A stretch of 64,000 bases of DNA from Bacteroidota bacterium. Lineage in GTDB: Bacteria > Bacteroidota > Bacteroidia > Bacteroidales > F082. The translations under genes were made by a program, and so were the position numbers. The notes beneath the pieces are model-generated. The model had not been told where the DNA came from. It worked only from the letters and a program-made list of their open reading frames with translations, and ran no database searches. Position 1 is the first letter of the stretch. Each line of letters opens with the position of its first letter. Positions 24,013 through 33,857 of this stretch are shown in pieces. The stretch spans positions 682,001 through 746,000 of the forward strand of contig WOUZ01000001.1 in assembly GCA_009773165.1 (NCBI GenBank), read 5' to 3'.

Positions 24013-24168
24013 CCTTGCCAAAAGGGCAAAAGAATAGGACTTTCATTCCAAAGTATTGGATTTTTCTGCAAAAATGTCTGAAAACCAATATAATGCAAGT
24101 AAAAAACGGTGAAAGATATCCTTCAACAGATTTTAGACCTCAAGGCAATGGAATAGATGAAGAGATTT

Positions 24169-27100
24169 TTAAATTGAATCGGTATACTCAGATGGGCTGC
24201 AACCAAACTGTTTTTTGAATGCTCTTGAAAAATAAGCATTATCAGAAAAGCCGACGATATAACAAATTTCGGAAACCGACCCTGCTTTTTGCTTTAGCAA
24301 GTCGGCTGCCCGTTGTAACCGGAAAGTGCGAATCAACTGTCCAGGCGGCTGGTCAATAAGTGCATTGAGCTTCCGGCTGAGTTGGGTAACACTCATGTTT
24401 GCATTTTTCGCAAGTATTTCGACAGAGAATTGTTCATCACCAAAGTTTGATTCGATTGTGCGAACAATTTTTTCTAAAAACACCTGATCAGCCGAAACAA
24501 CGCTAACCTCAGAAGGTTTGATGACTACAGATTTACTAAATTGCTTTCGTAGCTGAAGACGCTGTTGAAGAAGGTTAACAAGAGTGGCTTTCAGTTCTTT
24601 AGCGCTGAAGGGTTTAGTCAGATAAGCGTCAACACCGGATTCAAGACCTGTAATTTTATCATCAAGACTACTCTTGGCAGTTAACATGATCATTGGAATG
24701 TGACTCGTTTTTTCGTCCAGTCTGATGGCTTTACAGAACTCAAAGCCATCCATTTTGGGCATCATAACATCAGTAATGATCAAATCGGGGATCTTTTCCT
24801 GAGCGATTTTTAAACCCAGTTCCCCCTGTGGGGCTTCAAAGGTTTGGTAGTCATCCTCTATTTGTTCGCGAATGTATGTACGCACATCATCATTATCCTC
24901 AACAATAAGAACGATTTTTTTAGCATCCTTTAGTTGTTGGGTTTCAAAAATATCTGCATAAATGGGCTGCTCTTCGTCAAGTTCTGCATATACGCTATAA
25001 GTTTTGGTTTCCTCAGAACTTTTTCCCAAAACAGGGGTGGTATTTTTATTTACAGTCTTAACAGGCAGGGTGACAATAAATTCAGCCCCTATACCTACGG
25101 CGCTGAGCACTTTGATTTTACCATTGTGCAAAAGAACGAGCTCTTTTGCAAGTGCGAGACCTATTCCTGTTCCTTCGTGTTCGCGTGTATTTGAGCCATC
25201 TACCTGGTAAAAACGATCAAAAATATTTTCCAGCTTATCCTCAGGAATACCGCATCCTGAGTCTTTTACAGATATTTCGATCGAACCATCATTTGTAAAA
25301 CCAACCTTGACTTTTATTTCACCGTTTTCAGGTGTAAATTTGAAAGCATTGGATATCAGGTTATAAAATACCTTTTCCATCTTATCTGTATCGAATAACA
25401 CGATAATAGTATCGGATACAGATTCGAATTTGATTGCGATCTTTTTATCAGTAGCCAATGATTCGAATGAGAATAAAAGATTTTTGAGAAAAGAGACGAT
25501 GTTATTGTTTTCGGCATTCAGCACCATGCTACCTGCTTCAAGTTTCGATAAATCGAGCAACTCATTGATGAGTTTAAGCAGCCTTCGTGAATTACGATTG
25601 GCAACCTGAAGTTTCCCTTTTTCTCTGTTGTCGATGCCTGATGACATAACACTTTCAATCTGTCCGAGAATCAGTGTAAGTGGTGTGCGGAATTCATGCG
25701 AAATATTAGTATAGAACTGTGATTTCATCTGGTCGAGGTTCCGAAGAGAATCGCTTTTTATCTTTTCGAGTTTTAACTGATTACGCAAACGGATTCGGTT
25801 CAACTCGTAACGTCTGATCCCTAAAAGTATCAGAAGAAAGGCCATAATATAACTTAGTATAGCCCACCATGTTAACCACCAAGGCGATAGAACTTCGAAA
25901 CTATATCCAATTGGCTCGCTCCAGACACCATCCGGACTTTTAGCCTTAACCCTAAAGGTATAGTTGCCTTTTGGAAGGTTACGGTAGTCTGCAGTTGATT
26001 TTGGGCCAGGCGCACTCCATTTGTCATCAAATCCTTCCAGTAAATATTGATACTGCACTAAAGATGGCCTCTTTGTTTCAATACCAACAAAATCGAAACT
26101 GATGCTATTAAAGGAAAATGGAAGCACAAGGTTCTCAGGAACGGAATGAAATCGCCTGATTCCATCGAAACGAATGGAATGGAACTTGAATATCATTGAA
26201 TCCCGTTCTGAAGTGCTTAATATTCTTTCAAAAACGCTTAACTCATCATGAACAAAAGCAGGCACATTGCCGGATGATTTATTATCAGCGCTTTCTTTCT
26301 CTTTCGCCTTTTTAAGACTATGCCAGCTGATATTTTCATTGTTGATCCGGATCTTTTGGATCAAAATATTAGGTGCTTTTGTTGATTTATGCACTTTTTT
26401 GTAATCAAATCGTACCAGTTTATCACCTGTTCCCATCCATACAAAACCCTGGCTATCAAGATGCATGCTGTAGTTGTTGCTGACATCTTTGATAGGATAA
26501 CCGGTTTTTTGGTTGAAAACTTCAATTCCGTCTTTAGCAATTTTATTTCCATCACCCAATCCCCCTTTAAGCACTGTCAACCCTTTACTTGTTCCAATCA
26601 TGATATTACCTTCATCATCTTCAAGAATGCCATAAACCACATCGTTGGCAAGCCCGTTAGCTGTGTTGAAATTTTCAAAAACGGTTGCATCTGCTTGAGC
26701 ATAATTGTTTTTGTTCATTTCTTCCAGCTTATTTTTCCTAATAATTGAAACACCGCCACCCCAACTACCTATCAAAAGATTACCAAAATGGTCTTGAGTT
26801 ACAATTGATAATTTGTTGTCGGGAAGCCCTTGTTCTTTTGTGAAATTGATAAATCTTTTGCCATCAAACCGGCTTAACCCACCCCTTGTTGCCAACCAAA
26901 TTGCTCCCTCTTTGTCTTCGTGTATATTCCAAACGGTGTTGTGCACCAATCCCTGTTCTTTTGTGAAATGTACAAAGCTTTTGCCATCAAACATGCTGAG
27001 CCCTCCTTCGTAGATTCCAAGCCAGATATTTCCCTTTCGGTCCTCTTTCAGACTTATGACACCGTTATCTATCATGCCCTGACTGGTTGTATAATTGGTG

Positions 27101-28560
27101 ATGGTTTTCCCATCGAACCGGCTAAGTCCTTTACCGGAACCAAACCAAAGATGACCATTTTTGTCGAACATCATTGTCATAGCATCATGAAAAGATAACC
27201 CTTGATCTGCTGTATAACGAATGAATGCATCGTTGTTGAGCTTGCTCTTGTCGAACTCCAGTTTTGTAATACCATTTTCCTGAACTCCAAACCACAAATT
27301 GCCATCAGAGTCTTCTTCCATCGAAAAAACTGCCTTACCGATGAGTCCCTGATTTTGACTGTATTCCAAGGTGTTAATCCCGTCAAACCGACTTAATCCA
27401 CTACCGATTGTGCCAAACCAAATACTGCCTGCCGCATCTTCGGTAATGCAGATGATACTATTGTTTATTAATCCCTGTTTTGAAGTAAAATTCAAAAAGG
27501 AGGCATCAATCGTGCGAAATGCAGATACACCAGCCTTCGACCCAAACCAAATAATCCCTTCGCTGTCCTCAAAAACAGAGGTGATTTTATTGCTCACAAG
27601 TCCGTCATCAGTAGTATATCTGATAAAAGGAGTAGTTCCGGCGATAAGCTTTTTCGGGTCAAACCGTAGTGCACCCATGTTAGTTCCAAACCATATAAAT
27701 CCATCGCGGTCTTCAGCTATGCATTCGACCAAAGCTTTTTCCAAACCAATTATCGTTGAATAATCAGAAAAAGAAACTTTTCCGGAGGGTACAGTTAATG
27801 GATCATATTTAAAAACCCCTTTATCGGTTGAAATCCAAATATTTCCATTCCTGTCTTCGGTTAGAGCTGAAATATAGGTTCCTGAAATACCATGCTTTTC
27901 ATTGTATTTAACAAATAGTTCGGGTGTTGTGTCCTTACTTGAAGGTGAATACCTGCACAGACCCTTTATTGTTGCGACCCAGATATTACCCTGCACGTCT
28001 TCGAGCAATTGATTAACATTGTTATTTGGGAGTCCATGCGCTGTGGTAAAGTTCTGAAACAAAACTCCATCATATTTGCTCACACCACCATAAGTGCTAA
28101 ACCAAATATTTCCTTTGCTGTCTTCAGTAATAGAATTTATAAGATTATGTGCTAAGCCATTCGCTGAAGTATAATTTGTGAATGATTTTCCATCAAAGCG
28201 GCTTACTCCGTTACCAGAAGTGCCAAACCACAGATTTCCGGCATTATCTTTAAAACTGCATAATATACTGCTTAAAGCCAAGCCTTGGTCGGTATTGAAA
28301 TTCTGCATGGTAATAAAAAAGTCAGCTTGATGCCTTACAGGAAAGGGTTTTTGAGATAAATCAATTGTCTCGGGCAATGAATGGTCGTTTAGTAGTTTAA
28401 CTACCGGATTACCTAAACTTACAACTACCGGTGCTTTTATGGAATCTCTGTTATCGAATTTTTGCTGAGAGAGTACCTCAGGACGCTGATTGCAGGCAAC
28501 AAAGAAAATGAACAGCATACAAATACATAAAAACATGTATGTTGCCTGAACTTTCTTCAT
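24169..28560 (-). CDS. Hybrid two-component regulator (propeller sensor, kinase, receiver, AraC)
   Basis: 1463 residues. It has a lipoprotein-type signal (FIFFVACNQ), about 14 propeller repeats (approx. 60-760, for example GNIWFSTYGGVSKYDG), a Y_Y_Y domain (about 800-880, LEGFDDKWSAPGPKS), one transmembrane helix (about 890-912, after PWWLTWW), HisKA with H955 in NISHEFRTPLTLILG, an HATPase domain (GCGIPEDKLENIFDRFYQVD and GTGIGLALAKELV), a receiver with the acceptor D1264 in IITDVMMPKMDG and the switch Lys in YLTKPFSAKEL, and a C-terminal AraC domain (about 1360-1463, GFSDNAYFSRAFKKQFGCSP). All key residues are intact. Such regulators usually control a nearby glycan-use locus, but no SusC/SusD pair is in the window; the T9SS esterase at 21.7 kb is the nearest hydrolase. 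Confidence 0.95.
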   Translation of the reverse strand: MKKVQATYMFLCICMLFIFFVACNQRPEVLSQQKFDNRDSIKAPVVVSLGNPVVKLLNDHSLPETIDLSQKPFPVRHQADFFITMQNFNTDQGLALSSILCSFKDNAGNLWFGTSGNGVSRFDGKSFTNYTSANGLAHNLINSITEDSKGNIWFSTYGGVSKYDGVLFQNFTTAHGLPNNNVNQLLEDVQGNIWVATIKGLCRYSPSSKDTTPELFVKYNEKHGISGTYISALTEDRNGNIWISTDKGVFKYDPLTVPSGKVSFSDYSTIIGLEKALVECIAEDRDGFIWFGTNMGALRFDPKKLIAGTTPFIRYTTDDGLVSNKITSVFEDSEGIIWFGSKAGVSAFRTIDASFLNFTSKQGLINNSIICITEDAAGSIWFGTIGSGLSRFDGINTLEYSQNQGLIGKAVFSMEEDSDGNLWFGVQENGITKLEFDKSKLNNDAFIRYTADQGLSFHDAMTMMFDKNGHLWFGSGKGLSRFDGKTITNYTTSQGMIDNGVISLKEDRKGNIWLGIYEGGLSMFDGKSFVHFTKEQGLVHNTVWNIHEDKEGAIWLATRGGLSRFDGKRFINFTKEQGLPDNKLSIVTQDHFGNLLIGSWGGGVSIIRKNKLEEMNKNNYAQADATVFENFNTANGLANDVVYGILEDDEGNIMIGTSKGLTVLKGGLGDGNKIAKDGIEVFNQKTGYPIKDVSNNYSMHLDSQGFVWMGTGDKLVRFDYKKVHKSTKAPNILIQKIRINNENISWHSLKKAKEKESADNKSSGNVPAFVHDELSVFERILSTSERDSMIFKFHSIRFDGIRRFHSVPENLVLPFSFNSISFDFVGIETKRPSLVQYQYLLEGFDDKWSAPGPKSTADYRNLPKGNYTFRVKAKSPDGVWSEPIGYSFEVLSPWWLTWWAILSYIMAFLLILLGIRRYELNRIRLRNQLKLEKIKSDSLRNLDQMKSQFYTNISHEFRTPLTLILGQIESVMSSGIDNREKGKLQVANRNSRRLLKLINELLDLSKLEAGSMVLNAENNNIVSFLKNLLFSFESLATDKKIAIKFESVSDTIIVLFDTDKMEKVFYNLISNAFKFTPENGEIKVKVGFTNDGSIEISVKDSGCGIPEDKLENIFDRFYQVDGSNTREHEGTGIGLALAKELVLLHNGKIKVLSAVGIGAEFIVTLPVKTVNKNTTPVLGKSSEETKTYSVYAELDEEQPIYADIFETQQLKDAKKIVLIVEDNDDVRTYIREQIEDDYQTFEAPQGELGLKIAQEKIPDLIITDVMMPKMDGFEFCKAIRLDEKTSHIPMIMLTAKSSLDDKITGLESGVDAYLTKPFSAKELKATLVNLLQQRLQLRKQFSKSVVIKPSEVSVVSADQVFLEKIVRTIESNFGDEQFSVEILAKNANMSVTQLSRKLNALIDQPPGQLIRTFRLQRAADLLKQKAGSVSEICYIVGFSDNAYFSRAFKKQFGCSPSEYTDSI

Positions 28561-28620
28561 TTGATACGTCGTGATTCTAATTCCCTTTTAAAACTTAAGT
28601 CGTTAATTAAAAGGAAGATG

Positions 28621-28636
28621 TGTAAATAGATTTACA
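28621..28636. promoter_or_regulatory. Perfect 16-bp palindrome upstream of the hybrid regulator
   Basis: TGTAAAT-AG-ATTTACA, 61 bases before the start of the hybrid regulator, in an AT-rich leader without other dyads of this quality. Direct-repeat or palindromic sites upstream of AraC-type regulators can serve self-regulation; that role is inference. Confidence 0.3.
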
Positions 28637-28775
28637 TATACCCTTTTATTTAATCGGGTAAATATATAAAAATATACGTATTTATATCTATGTAAAGAAA
28701 ACAGGAATAAATATTAACAACTATTCACTTACATCACTTTGATAAATGTTGGATGAAGTGTCTTATGCTAACATA

Positions 28776-29690
28776 TTAAATGTTTCGATTTTTGTGATTT
28801 ACCACTGAGAAGGGTATTCGTTTAATAGATTCTTTGGAAAGGCAGTCATACTTTGCCAAATTAACAGCTGTTAATGTAGCATTAAAGTGAAAATCAAGTT
28901 TGTTTTCGCTTCTTGCCTGACAATCATTAAACCCGTTATGCTGTTTAGCATCGCGATACAAAAACTCAATCTGAAATCGTGAACGCTAGTAACGCACAAA
29001 TTGTTCTCCTTCTTGATTCAAGTCAGTTGAAAAATAAAGTTTGCGGGCTATTTCTTTCCCATCTTTGTAAAAGACAGCTATGGTAAGATTAATATCCCGG
29101 TTGAAAGCCTTCGAGTGTACAACAGTCGAATATATTGTTAACTCTTGGTTGCAGATTTGTTTATCGCAGTAGGTTGTATCAAGTTCATAAACGATTACTC
29201 TTCCTTCAACCATTCTTGGTCTCCCTCTTTTTCCGGTTGGTTTTCCATAATGCTTGTACATCAACACGCTGTCATCTCTGAACTACTAATACAATGCAAC
29301 TCTACACCCAAAAGGGCATCAACAATGGTTTTTTTGAGAAGTATGCATCAGCCACCATATAGTCAGATATCTCACTAAATGTCTTTGAATTGTCCGAAAT
29401 GATTGATGCGTAGTGCGAAAGCAGGTTAAACTGGTCCGCATTCGGATAATTTACCCCTGGAGTTTACCATGCTGTAAGGTGGAATGCCGTATTGTTTTCA
29501 ACATCAATAACGGCAAATCCACAAATGTCCAAACCCATTTTGCAGTTTTAGCTGAGCCTGACCAAAACCGACCTCTGCCATAGGTATGCTTTCCGGATTT
29601 TGATATGTAACTGGATCAACGGCGAGCATCCGGTGTTTGCCAATAATCTGTTCGCACAATAATTTAATGAAAGACAAAAAATCAAATTTT
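28776..29690 (-). pseudogene. Decayed DDE transposase of an insertion sequence (IS4-like)
   Basis: Several minus-strand fragments in different frames join into one transposase: SYISKSGKHTYGRGRFWSGS, then GLDICGFAVIDVENNTAFHL, then NADQFNLLSHYASIISDNSK and YMVADAYFSKK, then LMYKHYGKPTGKRGRPRM, then FQIEFLYRDAKQHNGFND and FHFNATLTAVNLAK. I count at least three frameshifts, a TAA after FHLTAW and a TAG before RSRFQIEF (about 28987). The C-terminal Y-R-D-A-K-Q-H element resembles the last acidic block of IS4-type DDE enzymes. No terminal inverted repeats or target duplication could be recognised. The element cannot move by itself and is an old relic between the hybrid regulator and the SBBP protein. 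Confidence 0.8.
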
Positions 29691-29743
29691 TAACGGAGTA
29701 TTGATTTTAATAGAACCCCGCCTTTATATTTTTTAAAATTAAA

Positions 29744-31456
29744 CTATCTGCTCACCACAAACTTTGTTTTAAAAGATTGTCCTTCAATTTGGACATCTAT
29801 AATATAATGACCATTATTTAAATCAGTTGTTGATATTATGTTTTCAATTCCATTTTCGAAACTCAAAGCTTTAATCAATTGCATAGTACTGTTGTAAATT
29901 TTTATACTTGTTTTTGAGCTGGCTTTATACATTTTTACTGTGATGAAATCATTTGCCGGGTTAGGGTAAATTGATGTCATATTAGCTGATTGCAAACTTT
30001 CAATGCCTGTTATGTTGTCACCAAGTTTGGCTATAAACGTATCCCATCCTGTAGCGGATGCATTTAGTATCGTATGGGTGCCAAAGGAAACAACAGGGCT
30101 ACCAAAGCGACCGGTGAGGTACAGGTTATGGTTATTGTCAATAGCGATTGAACCTGCTACATCAGCCCCGGTACCACCTGCTGCTATTGCATGAACAAAA
30201 TTGCCTGCGCTGTCAAATTCGGAAATGTAAATGCTGAAAATCCCTAATGGTGTCATATTAAACACTGCAGCACCCGGATCGAAATCGAACGTTGAACGAA
30301 ACGTACCTGTTAAGTATAGATTGGCCGCGCTATCTAATGTGAGCCCCCAGGCAGCATCTGTTCCCATCCCCCCAAAGGTTTTCCCCCATAAATAATTTCC
30401 TGCATTATCAAGTTTAATAAAAAACACATCTTCTTCGCCATCAAAGGAATTAACTATGACTGTGGCTGGGCCTGGGTCAAGATCTAATGTGCCATAAAAG
30501 TATCCTGAGAAATAAATATTTTGAGCAGCATCTAAAGTAATGGAAGTGACATATGCCGCAGCATAACCAACTACAGCTTTTGCCCATACAAAATTTCCTG
30601 CACTATCTAACTTTGAAATAAAAACATTTGTAGCACCAGCCGTAGCTGATATATTGAAACTGTTTACACCCGGATCAAAATCTACCGTACCCTCAAATTC
30701 ACCAACGGTATAAATATTGCCAGCGCTATCAGTAGTTAATGCCTTTGCCTGCGCATATCCATTCGATCCATCCAGCTGCTTTGCCCAAACAAAATCACCG
30801 GCACTGGTTAATTTTAAAATGAATGCATCCCATCCCGGAGAAGTTAAATTAAACACGCCAACTCCGGGGTCAAAATCTACTGTAGAACTAAAACTGCCAC
30901 ACGTTAAAAGGTCATTATTATCATCAACAGTTATTGAATAGCCTTGATCATAATCTATTGCCCCAATAGCCTTTGCCCAAATAAAATTACCTGAACTATC
31001 CAACTTTAAAATAAATACATCGTCATATCCGGCAGCAGTTAAATTAAAGATAGAGGCTCCTGGATCAAAGTCTGCGGTGCCTTGGAAAGTACCTGTCAGG
31101 TAAACATTAGCCAGTGTATCAAAGGCGATGGATTTACAATTATCGGTCGTCAAACCTCCAATAGATTTTGCCCAGTTAAGATTACCGGAAGGATCTAATT
31201 TCAAAAGATATATATCGCTGCCTCCAACGGCCGTTAAATTTAATATGCCGGCACTCGGATCAAAATCAACAGTTCCTTCAAAATAGCCTGTTGTGTAAAC
31301 ATTTCCTGCGGCATCGGAGGTTATATAAGTGCCTCCATCATAACCCGTACTACCTGCACTTTTGGCCCATTGCCAATTAGGAATTTGGCTCTTTGCATTT
31401 AAACAAAAGCTAAAGGCAAGAATCACAAAGATTAGTTTTAGTTGATTGTCTTTCAT
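29744..31456 (-). CDS. Secreted SBBP-repeat protein with T9SS sorting domain
   Basis: 570 residues. A signal peptide (1-23) is followed by about nine repeats of some 53 residues with the core NVYTTGYFEGTVDFDPSAG and FILKLDSSGNFIWAKAIG, the SBBP beta-propeller type. Each repeat also holds a DFDPG segment whose acidic residues could bind calcium. The last 75 residues form a T9SS type A domain (TSIYPNPANDFITVKMYKAS and GHYIIDVQIEG). It is probably an exposed or released surface protein, and the function is unknown. The repeats are similar in DNA, so copy number could change by recombination. It stands alone, with the IS relic downstream and 93 bases to the peroxiredoxin upstream. Confidence 0.88.
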   Translation of the reverse strand: MKDNQLKLIFVILAFSFCLNAKSQIPNWQWAKSAGSTGYDGGTYITSDAAGNVYTTGYFEGTVDFDPSAGILNLTAVGGSDIYLLKLDPSGNLNWAKSIGGLTTDNCKSIAFDTLANVYLTGTFQGTADFDPGASIFNLTAAGYDDVFILKLDSSGNFIWAKAIGAIDYDQGYSITVDDNNDLLTCGSFSSTVDFDPGVGVFNLTSPGWDAFILKLTSAGDFVWAKQLDGSNGYAQAKALTTDSAGNIYTVGEFEGTVDFDPGVNSFNISATAGATNVFISKLDSAGNFVWAKAVVGYAAAYVTSITLDAAQNIYFSGYFYGTLDLDPGPATVIVNSFDGEEDVFFIKLDNAGNYLWGKTFGGMGTDAAWGLTLDSAANLYLTGTFRSTFDFDPGAAVFNMTPLGIFSIYISEFDSAGNFVHAIAAGGTGADVAGSIAIDNNHNLYLTGRFGSPVVSFGTHTILNASATGWDTFIAKLGDNITGIESLQSANMTSIYPNPANDFITVKMYKASSKTSIKIYNSTMQLIKALSFENGIENIISTTDLNNGHYIIDVQIEGQSFKTKFVVSR

Positions 31457-31549
31457 ATTGATTTTTATGATTTTTTTTCATGTGTTGATTTTGTAATAAT
31501 TAATTTTGATAATTTCTGCAACCCTACCGAATTCAAAGAAAGGAGTTGG

Positions 31550-32275
31550 TTACAGCTTCTTAAACCACATATACCAGGTAACTTTCCTTAGACTGGCATC
31601 TTGTTTTCTTTCAAGTTTCTCGGATTCCTGAATTGAAGAAGGGCTTTTGATAAGAACCTCATCGCCGGGTTTCCAATTGGCCGGTGTTTGCACATTATGC
31701 TTATCCTGAGTTTGCAACGCAATCAAAGTCCGTTTTACTTCTTCAATATTCCGGCCAACTGTATTTGGATAATGAAAAAAGGCGCGTATTTTATTTTCGG
31801 TATCGATGAAAACAACGCCTCTGATGTCTTTTCTTTCACCTGAGTTAGCCTGCAAAAGACCATAAAGTTTGGATACTTCTAAATCGCTGTCTGCTATCAA
31901 CGGAAAATCTATTTTGACTGGACTAAATCCTTCATTGCTGATCGACTCCATCGATTTAATCCATTCGATATGACTGTTTAATCCATCCGTTGATATAACA
32001 ATCAATTGGGTTTTTAATTTTTCAAATTCCTCATGGCTTGCTGCCAGAGCTAATATTTCGGAGGTGCAAACAGGTGTGAAATCGGCTGGATGACTAAAAA
32101 GGATTTTCCATTTTCCGAAATAATCATCCGGGAAATTTATTTCTCCCATGGTTGATATCGCCTTAAATGATGGTGCTGTGCCTGAAGTTAGAGGGCCGTT
32201 TCTTTCTTTTCCGGTTTGAGATATCCCATGCAATGAACTTAGCAAAACGAGTAATACGAGTAATACATTTTTCAT
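31550..32275 (-). CDS. Exported 1-Cys peroxiredoxin (Prx6/AhpC-TSA family)
   Basis: 241 residues. A signal peptide (1-19, ending HGISQ) precedes a peroxiredoxin domain. The peroxidatic cysteine is C70 in HPADFTPVCTSE. It is the only cysteine in the whole protein, so this is a one-cysteine enzyme. The C-terminal extension with ALQTQDKHNVQTPANWKPGDEV is typical of the Prx6 group. It should reduce peroxides with an external thiol, probably in the periplasm; the donor is not encoded nearby. An exported Prx6-type protein is uncommon because this group is usually cytosolic. It ends VTWYMWFKKL, beyond the normal family C-terminus. Confidence 0.88.
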   Translation of the reverse strand: MKNVLLVLLVLLSSLHGISQTGKERNGPLTSGTAPSFKAISTMGEINFPDDYFGKWKILFSHPADFTPVCTSEILALAASHEEFEKLKTQLIVISTDGLNSHIEWIKSMESISNEGFSPVKIDFPLIADSDLEVSKLYGLLQANSGERKDIRGVVFIDTENKIRAFFHYPNTVGRNIEEVKRTLIALQTQDKHNVQTPANWKPGDEVLIKSPSSIQESEKLERKQDASLRKVTWYMWFKKL

Positions 32276-33039
32276 AATCCAAATTTTTATTAATTTATTG
32301 CAGATGAAGTTTATAATTGCTTTTTAGTAAATAATGCTGGCAAGCGTGCAGTCGAATTGTGCCTATAGTTTTAGGAGTAAAGCTGTGTTTTAGAATGAAG
32401 ATATTCAACTGTGCGTTTGCCAACATATTTTAATTTAGTAGAAGTAGAGGTTATAGTAATTGAATGTAAAAAATTTGTCCCTGGTAATTTTTTCTTTCGT
32501 CTATTAAATTACACATCACAAAACTACAACCACATGTAATTTAAAGTCTTGTACTTTTCATGCAATTAGTTGGACTTTCTTGACAGGCTACCTTTTTTTT
32601 CTAAAAGGAGGCTCAAAAATTAAATTTTCCTGCCTTAATTTCCCTAGCCATGCAAATGATTACTTGCTGGTTTCTTGTGAAATAGGATTAAATAGGATGA
32701 AGGATTTTCCCTTAAGAATGGTTTTTTAACTTTCAGACACTTAAAGACTCATTAAAACTTGAGTTTTATTCGTTGAAAACATAATATCAAAAATGACTTA
32801 GCCTGGGTTCGCTTTCACGATGACAGATGAAATCAATTACTTCTTCAATATCATTTCGGCTCTGAATCTAAATCAGGAAAAGGGAATTGCCCTTAAGTCA
32901 GAAGGAATAGTTAAAGACTCAATTCTTTGACTAAAAAAAGCATTACGTGTTTTCTCAGCTTTCTGTAAATGATGTGAAGCCCGTGCTATATAGCCTGAGC
33001 TGGTAATAAAATGTTTATATAAGCTTGATTAACAGAAAA
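32276..33039. other. Long intergenic region without a recognised gene
   Basis: 764 AT-rich bases with frequent stops in all frames. I saw no tRNA, no strong hairpin with a T-run, and no clear TAnnTTTG promoter next to the peroxiredoxin start. A small RNA or a fully decayed gene cannot be excluded. Confidence 0.5.
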
Positions 33040-33837
33040 TTATAAACCCAGACTAAGGCTTACCAATTCAGCAATGTCATAGTTTTTCATCCGTTCTTCC
33101 TGATTTTTATATTTGATTCCATCAGTCATCATGACCATACAGAAAGGACAAGCTGTGGCGATGATATCTGCGCCGGTTGCTATTGCCTCCTCCGTGCGTT
33201 CGATAAAAACTTCTTTAGTGCCTTTTTCAGCTTCTTTAAACATTTGTCCTCCTCCTGCACCACAGCACAAACCAAAACTACGATTACGTTTCATCTCAAC
33301 TTTTGTGGAAGGGATGCCGTCCAGAATACTTCGGGGAGCATCATATTCTTTATTGGCTCTCCCTAGATAACAAGGATCATGAAAAACAATCGTTTTATCC
33401 TTAAATAATGTGGTGTCAAAATGTAGCTTCTTTTCGCTGATTTGTTTCTGAAGAAATTGTGTATGATGCCACACTTCATAGTTTCCACCCAGATCAGGAT
33501 ATTCGTTTTTTAGCGTATTGAAATCATGTGGACAGCATGTGACAATTTTCTTAACATCATACATATCAAGAATTTGAATATTTGTAAGTGCTTGCATTTG
33601 GAATAGCATCTCATTGCCTGCCCTTCGGGCAACATCGCCACTGTCTGATTCTTCTGTTCCTAAAACAGCATAATCAATTTTAAGAAAGCTCAGAATCTTG
33701 GCAAATTCACGCGTAACTTTTTTATACCTGTCATCAAAAGCACCGGCTGAACCCACCCAAAACAGCCATTCAGGCTGATGTCCGCCTGCTGCTGCGTCTG
33801 CCATAACAGGCACCTTAATTTTGGTCTTGTTTTCCAT
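33040..33837 (-). CDS. HdrB/LutA-like CCG-domain iron-sulfur protein with altered N-terminal half
   Basis: 265 residues, soluble. The C-terminal CCG domain is intact: HDPCYLGRANKEYDAPRSIL, then LCCGAGGGQMF and ATACPFCMVMM, ligands for a non-cubane or [4Fe-4S] cluster as in HdrB and GlpC. The N-terminal half follows the same family but reads WVGSAGAFDDR, TEESDSGDVARR and TCCPHDFNTLKN, where from memory relatives have VGCAG, EESCTGD and CPHCFN. If so, three cysteines have become Ser or Asp. The gene starts 20 bases after the membrane iron-sulfur partner at 33858, so the two form one complex, probably passing electrons between a membrane quinone and a soluble donor or acceptor. The donor is not in the window. 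Confidence 0.85.
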   Translation of the reverse strand: MENKTKIKVPVMADAAAGGHQPEWLFWVGSAGAFDDRYKKVTREFAKILSFLKIDYAVLGTEESDSGDVARRAGNEMLFQMQALTNIQILDMYDVKKIVTCCPHDFNTLKNEYPDLGGNYEVWHHTQFLQKQISEKKLHFDTTLFKDKTIVFHDPCYLGRANKEYDAPRSILDGIPSTKVEMKRNRSFGLCCGAGGGQMFKEAEKGTKEVFIERTEEAIATGADIIATACPFCMVMMTDGIKYKNQEERMKNYDIAELVSLSLGL

Positions 33838-33857
33838 GATATAATAGATTTGGGTGG

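Noticed and set aside
29744-31456. Possible CRISPR-like or tandem-repeat array
   Set aside because: The periodic similarity comes from coding repeats of about 53 residues (SBBP type), without constant repeats and unique spacers.
32276-33039. Hidden gene or RNA in the longest gap
   Set aside because: All frames are closed at short intervals and no strong hairpin, tRNA or promoter pair was seen; I report it only as an empty stretch.
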